Of a stretch of DNA of 64,000 nucleotides, positions 46,176-54,388 are shown one piece after another. This stretch comes from Ignavibacteriaceae bacterium. Lineage in GTDB: Bacteria; Bacteroidota; Ignavibacteria; Ignavibacteriales; Ignavibacteriaceae. The stretch's first letter is position 1, and each line of letters begins with the position of its first letter. The stretch spans positions 110,260 through 174,259 of the forward strand of contig JACAFB010000002.1 of assembly GCA_013388545.1 (NCBI GenBank). Direction: 5' to 3'. Made by a program: the position numbers and the translations under genes. The notes below the pieces were generated by a model. The model saw nothing but the letters and a program-made list of their open reading frames with translations. It was not told where the DNA came from and searched no databases.

Positions 46176-47446
46176 TTTAGAATTTTTTCCACTGTTACCT
46201 TTTTAATTCTTTTACGAATTATTTCAGATACTGTAAACTTATAACCATTTAATTCAAAAGCATAACCCAAATAAGGGACACTCCCAGCCTGGTTTAGTAC
46301 TAATCCCCCAACCGTATCAAATTCATCCGAACTAAAGTCAGAGGAAGTCAGTTCATTTAATTGATCAATTGAAACTTTCCCTAAAAGCTGGAAAGCATTT
46401 TCACTAAGCTTAACCACAGGAATTTCCTCTTTATCAAATTCATCTCTTATTTCTCCAACAGCTTCTTCAATTATATCCTCTAAGCTTACGATGCCTGCTG
46501 TACCTCCATACTCATCAACTACAATTGCAATATGAAGTTTCTTTTCCTGAAACTCAACCAGGAGATCATTTACCATTTTAGAAGCTGGTACAAACATCGG
46601 TTCGCGAAGAATTTTAGTAAGATTAGTATGTTTCCTCAGCTTTTCATTCATCAGATAAGGAATAAGATCTTTTGCATAAAGAATCCCGGAGATCTGATCG
46701 AGGTCATTATTATGAACTGGAATTCTGCTGTGACCGGATTTTACAATAAATTCAAAGATTTCTTCAAAATGTGAATCAATGGAAATGGATTTTATATCAA
46801 CACGAGGGGTCATTATTTCTCTGACGGTCAAAGTCCTGAAATCCATTATGCTTTCAATTATTTCCTTTTCTTCCGTATCAAGCCGCTGTATTTTCATACC
46901 CTCAGTAATACCTTTATCAGAATTTTCCGAATAATAATCAGAGGCAATGTTAATCTTTCTAAGAAAGGATTTTGTAATTTGAATCAACTCCTGAAACAAT
47001 TCAACGACAGGATAAAAAAGAACATAAATCCAGTAAAGAGGCCCAACAGATATTCTTGCATATTTAATAGCGCTTTTTTCTGAAATCAATCTAGGAATTA
47101 ATTCAGAGGAAATGAAAAAGATTACAGTTAAGAAAATAATAAAAGCAATTACAGTAAAAGCAGTATTTAAATTCAATAATGCAGCAATATTCATAGACAA
47201 CACAGCTGATGTCACACCTGCTGCAGAATAAAGGATTATCCTGATAATTTGGAAAGTAAGCAAAAGCCTTCCGGAATTATCCAGAAGGCTTTGTAAGTAT
47301 CTTAAAGTTATTGAGTTACTTTGAAAATTTTTTTTTAGTTTCTTCTTATCCAGTGAAAGAATTGTCAACTCGGAAGCACTGATAAAAGCCATCAATAATA
47401 AAGACAGAAAAAGAATAAATATTTCCGGATACCAATCAGTCTCCAA
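46172..47446 (-). CDS. CNNM/CorC-family protein (DUF21 + CBS pair + transporter-associated domain)
   Basis: 424 aa. Four hydrophobic segments form the DUF21/CNNM domain (about residues 8-150), followed by two CBS domains (about 205-330, with REIMTPRVDI and IVVDEYGGTAGIVSLEDIIEEAVGEI) and a C-terminal CorC_HlyC domain. Relatives are linked to magnesium or cobalt efflux and are often misannotated as hemolysins. The start is TTG at 47446. A strong hairpin lies inside the coding region near residue 55. Confidence 0.9.
   Translation of the reverse strand: METDWYPEIFILFLSLLLMAFISASELTILSLDKKKLKKNFQSNSITLRYLQSLLDNSGRLLLTFQIIRIILYSAAGVTSAVLSMNIAALLNLNTAFTVIAFIIFLTVIFFISSELIPRLISEKSAIKYARISVGPLYWIYVLFYPVVELFQELIQITKSFLRKINIASDYYSENSDKGITEGMKIQRLDTEEKEIIESIMDFRTLTVREIMTPRVDIKSISIDSHFEEIFEFIVKSGHSRIPVHNNDLDQISGILYAKDLIPYLMNEKLRKHTNLTKILREPMFVPASKMVNDLLVEFQEKKLHIAIVVDEYGGTAGIVSLEDIIEEAVGEIRDEFDKEEIPVVKLSENAFQLLGKVSIDQLNELTSSDFSSDEFDTVGGLVLNQAGSVPYLGYAFELNGYKFTVSEIIRKRIKKVTVEKILK
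47263..47292 (-). repeat. strong intragenic hairpin in the CNNM/CorC gene
   Basis: AAAGCCTTC at 47263-47271 pairs with GAAGGCTTT at 47284-47292; after one mismatch the inner GGA/TCC pair closes a 4-nt ATTA loop. The 12-pair stem is unusual in such an AT-rich coding sequence. It lies about 155 bases into the gene and no T-run follows, so termination is unlikely; it may be a chance or translation-pausing structure. Confidence 0.5.
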
Positions 47447-47480
47447 GCGGCAGATTATCCTAAAATTGTGTCACATCAAA

Positions 47481-47894
47481 TTAGAATGGTAAATCTTCAT
47501 TTTCCTCTGAGGAAACATCCGGCATAGCACCAGTTTCTTCAGGTCCTACAGTGGGTTCTTTGTCGCCAGCTTCGAGCGGAATTATTCTATCACTTCGGAC
47601 TTCTGTAACATACCTTTTTATGCCGTCTTTATCAGTATAATCACGTTTGGTAAGTCTTCCTTCAACATAAACTTTCTTTCCCTTTTTCAAGGCTTCTTTC
47701 ATAAAATCTGAGAGGTTGTAGGCAACCACATTATGCCAGGTAGTTTCTTCAACCCAATTACCATCTTTCCCTTTATAACTATTAGTTGTTGCAAGAGTAA
47801 AATTAGTTACGGAAAGATTATTTGTAGTGAATCTGTTTTCCGCATCACGGCCAAGATTTCCTATCAACATTATTTTGTTTAATGAAAATGCCAT
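47481..47894 (-). CDS. ssb: single-stranded DNA-binding protein
   Basis: 137 aa. The OB-fold begins MAFSLNKIMLIGNLGRDAENR and includes TTWHNVVAYNLSDFMKEALKKGKKVYVEGRL; the C-terminus ends EDLPF, the conserved interaction tip for DNA-repair partners. It binds ssDNA as a tetramer. A strong GGAGGAG precedes the ATG. It is transcribed divergently from the pilin-like genes across a 355-bp gap. Confidence 0.96.
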   Translation of the reverse strand: MAFSLNKIMLIGNLGRDAENRFTTNNLSVTNFTLATTNSYKGKDGNWVEETTWHNVVAYNLSDFMKEALKKGKKVYVEGRLTKRDYTDKDGIKRYVTEVRSDRIIPLEAGDKEPTVGPEETGAMPDVSSEENEDLPF

Positions 47895-48249
47895 AATAAC
47901 TCCTCCATTTATTTTAATTTAAGTTATGTTGATTACATTAAAATATAAATATTCTTTTAATGAAAATCTATCCTTGATATTTCATTATTCAAATCTGTCA
48001 ATCAAGCTGTTATAATACGACTTAGCTCTTTCTGGGCAAAATTTACAAAAAATTGGTAATTATTACTTAATACCTTAAACAGTAAAATGAATTTCAACTG
48101 ACTTTACTATTAACCCACAAAAATGACGCATTTTGATTCAAAATTTAATTATGAAACTCTCAAAAACTAAAATTTTGAAAATTCCGGGCAGAAATCTCTG
48201 CACAGTTTTTGATTTCAATCATTAACTATAATCACTCAACCAAGATAGA
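47895..48249. other. 355-bp divergent intergenic region between ssb and the pilin-like genes
   Basis: No gene over 30 codons fits here. It must hold the ssb promoter: the decamer AACATAACTT on the minus strand (47921-47930) also occurs before parA. On the plus strand TATAAT at 48227-48232 has a weak partner TTTTTG at 48206-48211 and would start transcription only about ten bases before the 48250 ATG. Two tiny ORFs (15 codons at 48123, 24 codons at 48151) and a short GCAGA/TCTGC hairpin (48188-48201) followed by TTTTT are present but unconvincing. Confidence 0.6.
47914..47930 (-). promoter_or_regulatory. possible ssb promoter element
   Basis: The minus-strand sequence AACATAACTTAAA contains TAACTT, similar to the TAACTTTG before parA, and ends about 20-26 bases before the ssb ATG. 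No matching -33 element is clear. Listed because the ten-base match with the parA leader is exact. Confidence 0.25.
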
Positions 48250-48744
48250 ATGAACACAGGACAAATGCTTTTAGCATTGGGTGCGGTAATATTATTATCG
48301 ATGCTCAGCTTGAGGATAAATAATACAACCATCTCAACACAGTCAACAATTGTTAATTCCAAAATGGGATTAATGGCTGTTTCAATTGCTCAATCCGTAA
48401 TTGAGGAAGCTAATAATAAAGCATTCGATGAAGTATCAATTTCAGCTTTTGTAAGTGATTTGAATAAACTAACTCTACCAACTCAATTAAAAGCAGAGTC
48501 AGGTGAAAAATATCCTGATTTTGATGATTTCGATGATTATAACAATTTTAACAGAACTGACACAATTCCAACCGCAGATATCTTTAAGGTTAAATGTAAA
48601 GTTTATTATATAGATCCTTCTGCGCCAAATGTACCGGTAAGTACGCGTGGCTGGCATAAAAAAATTGATGTAAGCGTAATAAGTAAAACTATGAGAGATA
48701 CAATAAAGATCAGTTCAGTATTTAGTTATTGGAAAGAATTGTAG
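48250..48744 (+). CDS. pilin-like membrane-anchored protein 1
   Basis: 164 aa. An N-terminal hydrophobic helix (about residues 5-21) begins almost at Met (MNTGQMLLALGAVILLSML), then a soluble domain with acidic DFDDFDDYNNF at about 97-107. The layout resembles a type IV pilin or pseudopilin, but there is no basic prepilin leader and no Glu at mature position 5; Gly4 would be the only possible processing site. I do not recognise a named family. It is the first of three adjacent similar-architecture genes with a nine-base gap to the next. Confidence 0.65.
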   Translation: MNTGQMLLALGAVILLSMLSLRINNTTISTQSTIVNSKMGLMAVSIAQSVIEEANNKAFDEVSISAFVSDLNKLTLPTQLKAESGEKYPDFDDFDDYNNFNRTDTIPTADIFKVKCKVYYIDPSAPNVPVSTRGWHKKIDVSVISKTMRDTIKISSVFSYWKEL

Positions 48745-48753
48745 GAAACCGCG

Positions 48754-49353
48754 ATGGGATTCTCAACTATTCTTGACGTAATCGGCTCGACTTTTATCGG
48801 AGGTATTTTGCTTTTAACTCTTATGAGACTGCAAAGCAATGCTTCAGATAATCAGGTAACATTTGGGCACGATAAAACTATTCAATCTGATCTTGCATAT
48901 GTAGCTGAAACTATTGAAAATGATTTCAGGAAAATGGGCTACTGTGCTGATCCTTATAAAATTACAGACACAACAAAACTTATTTATAAAGCCGAAATTA
49001 ATGCAATAACATTCAGAGCAGACATTAACCAGGATAGTTCGCTTGATAAAATCGAATACTATATCGGATCAACATCTCAGATGAGCCATACGCCTAATCC
49101 CAATGACCGAATCCTGTATAAAAGAATTAATGGCGGATTGCCTCTAAAACTCAGTTATGGAATAACAAGTTTTAATCTGGAATACTTTGATGTTTTTCAG
49201 GATACGTTAAAACTTCCTATCACAGATACCAGAAAGATTGCACTGATTAAAGTATCATTCCAGATCGAGGATCCCGATGCATACAATAAAAAATACTCTA
49301 AGGCATCCTGGTCGCAGCTTAGATTAACAGGAAGAAATTTAAGAAAGAGGTAA
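48754..49353 (+). CDS. pilin-like membrane-anchored protein 2 (PilW/GspJ-like layout)
   Basis: 199 aa. The start MGFSTILDVIGSTFIGGILLL closely resembles the GF-T-L-x-E-V helix of type IV prepilins, with the leader reduced to Met-Gly and an Asp one position later than the usual Glu. The C-terminal part is beta-rich with conserved aromatic and charged segments (LRLTGRNLRKR at the end), reminiscent of minor pseudopilins such as PilW or GspJ. AGGAAACCGCG precedes the ATG. The assignment is by architecture only. Confidence 0.6.
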   Translation: MGFSTILDVIGSTFIGGILLLTLMRLQSNASDNQVTFGHDKTIQSDLAYVAETIENDFRKMGYCADPYKITDTTKLIYKAEINAITFRADINQDSSLDKIEYYIGSTSQMSHTPNPNDRILYKRINGGLPLKLSYGITSFNLEYFDVFQDTLKLPITDTRKIALIKVSFQIEDPDAYNKKYSKASWSQLRLTGRNLRKR

Positions 49354-49359
49354 TGATTT

Positions 49360-50607
49360 ATGAGCGGTAAAGCGATACTAATTTTAGTTGCAGCATTTAG
49401 TTTCCTATTTGTATTGCGTGGTAAGGAAATTCTGGACTTTTCTACATCAACTGTTGATAACTACATTTCATATTACTCAAAGACCAACTCCCATTCGATA
49501 GCTGTTTCAGGGGCTAATATGGCTGCAAGCCAGATATTCATAAATCGATCCTGGAAAGCTGGCTACAAAAATCTTGATTTCTCCTCGGGTAAACTTAACG
49601 TAACGGTTGATTCTTTCGGGTACGATAACAGAAGAATAACTTCAATCGGAACATATAATGGATATAAAGACACTGTAATTGCAATTCTTTCACCAAAGAA
49701 CTTTGCACAGTATGGAAATTTTTATAATTCGAGTGCTGCCTGGTGGGCAACCGGTGATACTCTTTCAGGACCCTTTCATATCAACGATTATATTCAATGC
49801 TATGGAAATCCTGTTTTTCTTGGTTATGCAACTACAAAAAAAGGTGTCCAAAAATATAATGCACAAAGTAAACCTGAGTTTCTTGGTGGACTGGAAACCG
49901 GAGTTGAAATACCTCTTGAATTCGATACGTCTCAAATTCGTCTGGCAGCATACAATAATGGAAAGATATTTAGTGATACTACAAAAAAGAATAAAGTAAC
50001 AGATGTTCAACTTGAATTTTTTTCTAATGGTAATGTTAAGTATCAGGTTAGAATAGATAATAAAGCCTGGACTTCACCAGTAACAAAACCATTGAGCACT
50101 TTAGCACCAAACGGAGTTATATTTATTGAAAGAGGCAATTTATTTATTAAAGGGAAACTAAACGGCCAGGCAACAATCGTTGCAAGCCGAAAAGGTTCAA
50201 CAAAGGCAGGGATGATTCATATTGTAGATGATATTTCTTATAACAAGAATCCATTGACTGATCCTACATCGACTGATATGTTAGGATTGGTCGCTGAGAA
50301 CTTCGTCCAGGTAGATTTCGATTCAAAACGTGGAGATATAGATATTCACGCCTCAATTTATTCGCAAAAGGATGGATTAGTAATTGAAAAATACGATCAG
50401 TATCCTGGTGCTTATAAAATGAACTTAGTTGGTGGAATCATAGGTGAAAAAGTAAGACCGACTGCAAAATACAAAGTTATCGGGGGTATACCCTACCCGA
50501 CTAATGGTTACAGTTATGTCCATAAATTTGATACACGATTTTATAAATTCGTACCTCCCTATTTCCCCAAAACCAAATACTTCAGGGTTGTTGCCTGGTA
50601 TGAATAA
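49360..50607 (+). CDS. pilin-like membrane-anchored protein 3 (PilX-like layout)
   Basis: 415 aa. An N-terminal helix (about residues 4-20, MSGKAILILVAAFSFLFVLRG) is followed by a large extracytoplasmic domain. The middle, GVIFIERGNLFIKGKLNGQATIVA, looks like the right-handed beta-helix-like strand pattern seen in PilX-type and other large minor pilins. No catalytic motif is seen. It begins six bases after gene 2 with GAGGTAATG upstream. The C-terminal KYFRVVAWYE ends only five bases before the convergent SPOR gene. Confidence 0.6.
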   Translation: MSGKAILILVAAFSFLFVLRGKEILDFSTSTVDNYISYYSKTNSHSIAVSGANMAASQIFINRSWKAGYKNLDFSSGKLNVTVDSFGYDNRRITSIGTYNGYKDTVIAILSPKNFAQYGNFYNSSAAWWATGDTLSGPFHINDYIQCYGNPVFLGYATTKKGVQKYNAQSKPEFLGGLETGVEIPLEFDTSQIRLAAYNNGKIFSDTTKKNKVTDVQLEFFSNGNVKYQVRIDNKAWTSPVTKPLSTLAPNGVIFIERGNLFIKGKLNGQATIVASRKGSTKAGMIHIVDDISYNKNPLTDPTSTDMLGLVAENFVQVDFDSKRGDIDIHASIYSQKDGLVIEKYDQYPGAYKMNLVGGIIGEKVRPTAKYKVIGGIPYPTNGYSYVHKFDTRFYKFVPPYFPKTKYFRVVAWYE

Positions 50608-50611
50608 AAAT

Positions 50612-51028
50612 TTATTTGCTGACCGTTAAAATCCAGGCGTCGCTGTAATCCGGTATCAACCTCAGCTGATCTCTGAGTTTTTCAGCTTCCATTTTATTTG
50701 TGTAAAAAGGCGACAACTGGACTACGTAAAGTTTAACCTGATCGCTGTAAACCACACTTACTTCATTACTAAGTTTCTTTTTAGCTTCTTCTCTGAATTT
50801 TTCTGCTCTCTCTTTAGTTGTAAAAGCACCAATCTGTACAACATAGTAGTTTACATCAAGCGTAGGATATTGAACATTCTCATCAGGTTTAATCAGGCTA
50901 TCAGAAGGAACTTCATCAAATACATAAACCTCTTCCGATTTCTGTTCTTTCACGGTTTCGGAAGTTGGAGTGCATCCTTGAATAAGTAATAAAATAACTG
51001 AAAAGAAACTGATCAGAATATTTTTCAT
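50612..51028 (-). CDS. SPOR-domain lipoprotein
   Basis: 138 aa. The lipobox LLLIQGC near residue 19 predicts a membrane lipoprotein. The C-terminal SPOR domain (about residues 60-136, YVVQIGAFTTKERAEKFREEA then YVVQLSPFYTNKMEAEKLRDQL) binds denuded peptidoglycan at division sites. The ATG at 51028 is chosen with AAGGA upstream; a TTG eleven codons earlier would hide the signal peptide. Convergent with the pilin-like genes. Confidence 0.85.
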   Translation of the reverse strand: MKNILISFFSVILLLIQGCTPTSETVKEQKSEEVYVFDEVPSDSLIKPDENVQYPTLDVNYYVVQIGAFTTKERAEKFREEAKKKLSNEVSVVYSDQVKLYVVQLSPFYTNKMEAEKLRDQLRLIPDYSDAWILTVSK

Positions 51029-51084
51029 TGCTTTTTTCCTTATATAATTCAACTTGTCCAAAAATAGTTAATAGGTGGGATTAA

Positions 51085-51114
51085 AAGAAAGGGATGCCGA
51101 AGCATCCCGTTCTT
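51085..51114 (-). terminator. intrinsic terminator after the GDSL lipoprotein gene
   Basis: On the minus strand GGGATGC-TTCG-GCATCCC (plus 51091-51108) forms a perfect 7-bp stem with a UUCG tetraloop, extended by AAGAA/TTCTT across one mismatch. TTTCTTTTAA follows in the transcript. It starts three bases after the stop of the GDSL gene, which ends at 51117. This is the clearest minus-strand terminator in the window. Confidence 0.85.
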
Positions 51115-51116
51115 AA

Positions 51117-52556
51117 TTAGAAATACAGATTATTAAAGAGATCCGGTGGCAATACCGGATAACCCTGAGAACTAAAAGAAATCTTACCGGCAAAATTCAA
51201 GCTTCCGGGTATGGTTGATACATCGATCAATGGAATGCTTGCGCCAAACTTTGTGTTAATAACTTCAATGAATTTGTTAGCAACAATAGCGTGACCCTGA
51301 TTGGTAGGATGAACACCATCTAAGCTAAACAATCCCCCGGTTACATATGTTGTTGAAAAGTTTATGCCGTTAATTACTGTGCCACCTGTAAAATCATTCG
51401 CTCTGATAGTATTAAAAAAGTCGAATATATTTACTAAACCAAATCCTTTGGCACTTGTAAGCGATTCAATAGTTGCATTATACTGGCTGGTTACATCTGC
51501 AGTAGTTTGAATTTCACTTTCGTCAAGCACAAGCGCATCAGGAAACGGATTCTGTGGATGAAAACCAAATGGCTTTGTTGTGTCAATACCTGCAGGTAAA
51601 CCAGGATATTTATTATCACGGTAATACTTTCCGGTTGTTGTTCCAAGCAAAGGTGCATAAGCACCACCCGGCAAAGTTACCCGTATCTTTCCAGTTAATA
51701 AACCAACCGAGTCAATAAATGAAGCAGGATTAACAATCTCACCATGTTTTTGATAGAATAAACCTGGTGCACCTAAAGCCGCAATGCCTCTCCAGGGGAT
51801 TGATTGAGACATCTGCGGCCCAACTGTATTAAAAAATGGTATTGCGGTTACGCTCGGGATATTAGCAACTACCACTTTTGTTCCAAGAGTAGCGATACTA
51901 TCCATTAACTTTGAAAAAAGCACTGCGAAAACATTAGGATCTGTTGGCGAAGAAGGAGAAAATCCTCCGCTTGTTGCATATCCAAGTACGTCATTATTTC
52001 CAATCCATAATGTTAAAAATGTTGGCCTTTGAACTTTTGCCTGCGTGAACTGTGAACCTAAATTCAAAGCGCTATTCCTCAGAATAATATCAAAAAATGG
52101 ATTGGGCTTGCCTGCTAACCCTGCCGCACAATTAGTTGAGTTAGTAGCGTTCAAAACGTCGTATAATAAAGCCCCCGGTATTCCAAGATTGTTATATGGA
52201 GCTGGATAATTCAAATTGATTGGAGAGCCTTGAGTTGGATTGTTTCGAGTAGTAAAAGGTGAAAGCGAAACAATTTCAATTCTTCCCAAAGAACCTGGAT
52301 CACTAATTGCGGGAATTTCAAAACTTCCACCAACTTGTTTTGCTATCAAGTATGGGAACGAATACATTTGTCCACTCTGGTATAAGGAACCTGACTGATA
52401 ACCGGCTGTGAGACTATTTCCAATCGACACATATCTTGCAAAGTCAACTGAACCAGTATTCACAACAGGTGCTTCAAGCTTGCTGAAATCCTCACAACCG
52501 AAGTAAGTAACAGCTAATGCTGAAATAATTGTTAGAAGTATTAGATATTTTTTCAT
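51117..52556 (-). CDS. GDSL/SGNH-family lipoprotein hydrolase
   Basis: 479 aa. The lipobox (VTYFGC, Cys at residue 21) predicts a surface or periplasmic lipoprotein. The SGNH motif set is visible: block I YVSIGNSLTAGYQSG, with Ser in GNSLTAG, LWIGNNDVLGY (block III), and LDGVHPTNQGHAIVA with the catalytic Asp and His. Such enzymes hydrolyse esters of lipids or polysaccharides; the substrate is unknown. ATG at 52556 with GAGG upstream is used instead of TTG at 52562. A FadL-like channel gene precedes it by 19 bases. Confidence 0.9.
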   Translation of the reverse strand: MKKYLILLTIISALAVTYFGCEDFSKLEAPVVNTGSVDFARYVSIGNSLTAGYQSGSLYQSGQMYSFPYLIAKQVGGSFEIPAISDPGSLGRIEIVSLSPFTTRNNPTQGSPINLNYPAPYNNLGIPGALLYDVLNATNSTNCAAGLAGKPNPFFDIILRNSALNLGSQFTQAKVQRPTFLTLWIGNNDVLGYATSGGFSPSSPTDPNVFAVLFSKLMDSIATLGTKVVVANIPSVTAIPFFNTVGPQMSQSIPWRGIAALGAPGLFYQKHGEIVNPASFIDSVGLLTGKIRVTLPGGAYAPLLGTTTGKYYRDNKYPGLPAGIDTTKPFGFHPQNPFPDALVLDESEIQTTADVTSQYNATIESLTSAKGFGLVNIFDFFNTIRANDFTGGTVINGINFSTTYVTGGLFSLDGVHPTNQGHAIVANKFIEVINTKFGASIPLIDVSTIPGSLNFAGKISFSSQGYPVLPPDLFNNLYF

Positions 52557-52575
52557 TATCAAACCTCAGTTTTGA

Positions 52576-53817
52576 TTACAAACTATATGTTAAGCTTAGT
52601 GAAAGAACATGAGCATAGGAGTTATATGTTCCATTAAAACCTGAACCACCCGGAGTATACGGCTCAACAGAATTAGTAACCGTTAATTCTTTTGCTCTGA
52701 TGAATAAATATGAGCCGGTAATATTCAGGTTGTCTAGTATATCAGCACTGATTCCAAGGCTAAAACCTAATCTGTCTGAATCAGGAAGTGTTGGGCTTAA
52801 TTTTTCCGGATCAACAGGCATTTTATCAAAATAAACTCCGCCAAGCAGAGAGAAATCGTCAAATTTATATTCTCCGCCTAATCTGATAATGTAAGAATCT
52901 TTGTAATCTCGGGGTGATTTTAGATCGGTGTAAGCAGCATCTTCGAAATCTACTGCTAAAGTATCGTAACTGGACCAAAAAATGCGTTGAAATTCTGCGC
53001 TAAGCTTTAACCTCGAGGTAAGGTCAATGGCAATTCCACCTGCAATGTACATAGGTGCTTCAAGCTTTGCTGTAGCTTTTCCGAGTGGTAGTTTCTTGGC
53101 ATCCAGAAGTTGTTTTGCACCAGTTGTTACAACATCACCTTCAAATTCATATTTCAACTGACTGTGGAATGCAGCGCCAACGGATAATCCTTCAATTGGT
53201 TTGAAAAGCAATCCAAAATTGTAGCCGTATGCAAATTTATCGTCACCCTTCAATGTTACAAAAGCATCACCAGTAAAAGGTGCCTGAGAATTTTTTCGTG
53301 TTAATGTTACATCTGCAAAGCTATAAACAAAGGCTGCACTGATTGAAAGATTATCAATGATTTCATAAGCAACTACAGGAGAGATTGTGAAAGTACGAAG
53401 CTCAGTTTCAATTGCGAGGTATTTTCCTACCCATTCTTCTGGCCATTTAGTACCAAGTCCAAAAGGGGTAGTAAAGCCAAGCCCAATCGCCAAGTCATTA
53501 GAAAATGAATGAGAGGCAAAAAAATGAGTGGGGAAGAAAATTTGAGGCTCCATATAATACTTATCTACATTTGGGGATACTCCTCTAAACAGAGTTGATG
53601 GAGCTATCAAATGTGTCCCGAGCATAATGTGAGTACCTGTAAGCTGGGTTAATCCGGCTCCATTCCAATATATTGCTGAGGGATCATTGGCAACGGCTGT
53701 AAATGCTCCGCCCATTGCCTTGGCTTTTGCTCCATGTTCATTGAGCTGAAAACCTCCGGCAAAAACATTAGCCGTGAAAAAAGTCAGTAGTAGCGAAACA
53801 GTAATGAGATGTTTCAA
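52576..53817 (-). CDS. FadL/TodX-like outer-membrane transport protein
   Basis: 413 aa. A signal peptide (about residues 1-20, ending VFAGG) leads into GFQLNEHGAKAKAMGGAFTAVANDPSAIYWNGAGLTQL, the N-terminal plug/hatch signature of the OMPP1/FadL family, and a beta-barrel ending in SYAHVLSLSLTYSL. FadL-type channels carry long-chain fatty acids and other hydrophobic molecules across the outer membrane. The start is TTG at 53817 with a consensus AAGGAGGT upstream, the strongest Shine-Dalgarno seen here. Confidence 0.88.
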   Translation of the reverse strand: MKHLITVSLLLTFFTANVFAGGFQLNEHGAKAKAMGGAFTAVANDPSAIYWNGAGLTQLTGTHIMLGTHLIAPSTLFRGVSPNVDKYYMEPQIFFPTHFFASHSFSNDLAIGLGFTTPFGLGTKWPEEWVGKYLAIETELRTFTISPVVAYEIIDNLSISAAFVYSFADVTLTRKNSQAPFTGDAFVTLKGDDKFAYGYNFGLLFKPIEGLSVGAAFHSQLKYEFEGDVVTTGAKQLLDAKKLPLGKATAKLEAPMYIAGGIAIDLTSRLKLSAEFQRIFWSSYDTLAVDFEDAAYTDLKSPRDYKDSYIIRLGGEYKFDDFSLLGGVYFDKMPVDPEKLSPTLPDSDRLGFSLGISADILDNLNITGSYLFIRAKELTVTNSVEPYTPGGSGFNGTYNSYAHVLSLSLTYSL

Positions 53818-53878
53818 ATGACCTCCTTATGATGGTTATTTAGTTTAAGCATTTAAGAAGATAAGAATTAAAAGTATC

Positions 53879-54388
53879 TTAATCGTGTTTTACAATTGAA
53901 AATAGTGTTACTCCTTTTTCTACTGTAACCCCCTCATTGACAAAAATATCTTTTACAATACCATTTTCACCAGCTTTGAGATCGTTCTCCATTTTCATCG
54001 CTTCCAATATCAAAACCGATTCGCCTTTCTTAACTTTTTCGCCTTTACTTTTATTTACTTTTAATATCAGCCCTGGCATCGGAGCTTTAATTTCAATTTC
54101 ATGTTTATACTCATCCGAATCCATTGAAATTTCTTTAGCCCGATACTCTAAATAAGTAGTTAATTCTGTATTAAACTTCAGCCCATTAACATCTATAAAA
54201 TAATTATTTAAACCATTTCTTTGAACGAATACTTCAAAAATTTTATTATTAAGTTTTATCAGAAAAAAATCTTTATTCGCATCTAGTAGTTCAAAATAAT
54301 ATTTTTTTTCATCAATTTGAAAGGTTGAATCATCGTTAATCTGAACGAATTTACTTTCTTTACCACAAGAAAAGATAAGTTTACTCAT
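53879..54388 (-). CDS. biotin carboxyl carrier protein-like
   Basis: 169 aa. The C-terminal biotinyl domain (about residues 97-168) carries EAMKMEND with the biotinylated lysine at 132, and IKAPMPGLILKV. The N-terminal 95 residues form a separate beta-rich domain; this layout is typical of stand-alone carriers of acyl-CoA or pyruvate-type carboxylases. The start is ATG at 54388, overlapping the biotin carboxylase gene by 8 bases. The carboxyltransferase partner is not in this window. Confidence 0.88.
   Translation of the reverse strand: MSKLIFSCGKESKFVQINDDSTFQIDEKKYYFELLDANKDFFLIKLNNKIFEVFVQRNGLNNYFIDVNGLKFNTELTTYLEYRAKEISMDSDEYKHEIEIKAPMPGLILKVNKSKGEKVKKGESVLILEAMKMENDLKAGENGIVKDIFVNEGVTVEKGVTLFSIVKHD

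Noticed and set aside
48123..48225. Two tiny plus-strand ORFs and a GCAGA/TCTGC hairpin with TTTTT upstream of 48250
   Set aside because: Possible leader-peptide attenuator, but the stem is only five pairs, the peptides have no runs of regulatory codons, and no Shine-Dalgarno is seen.
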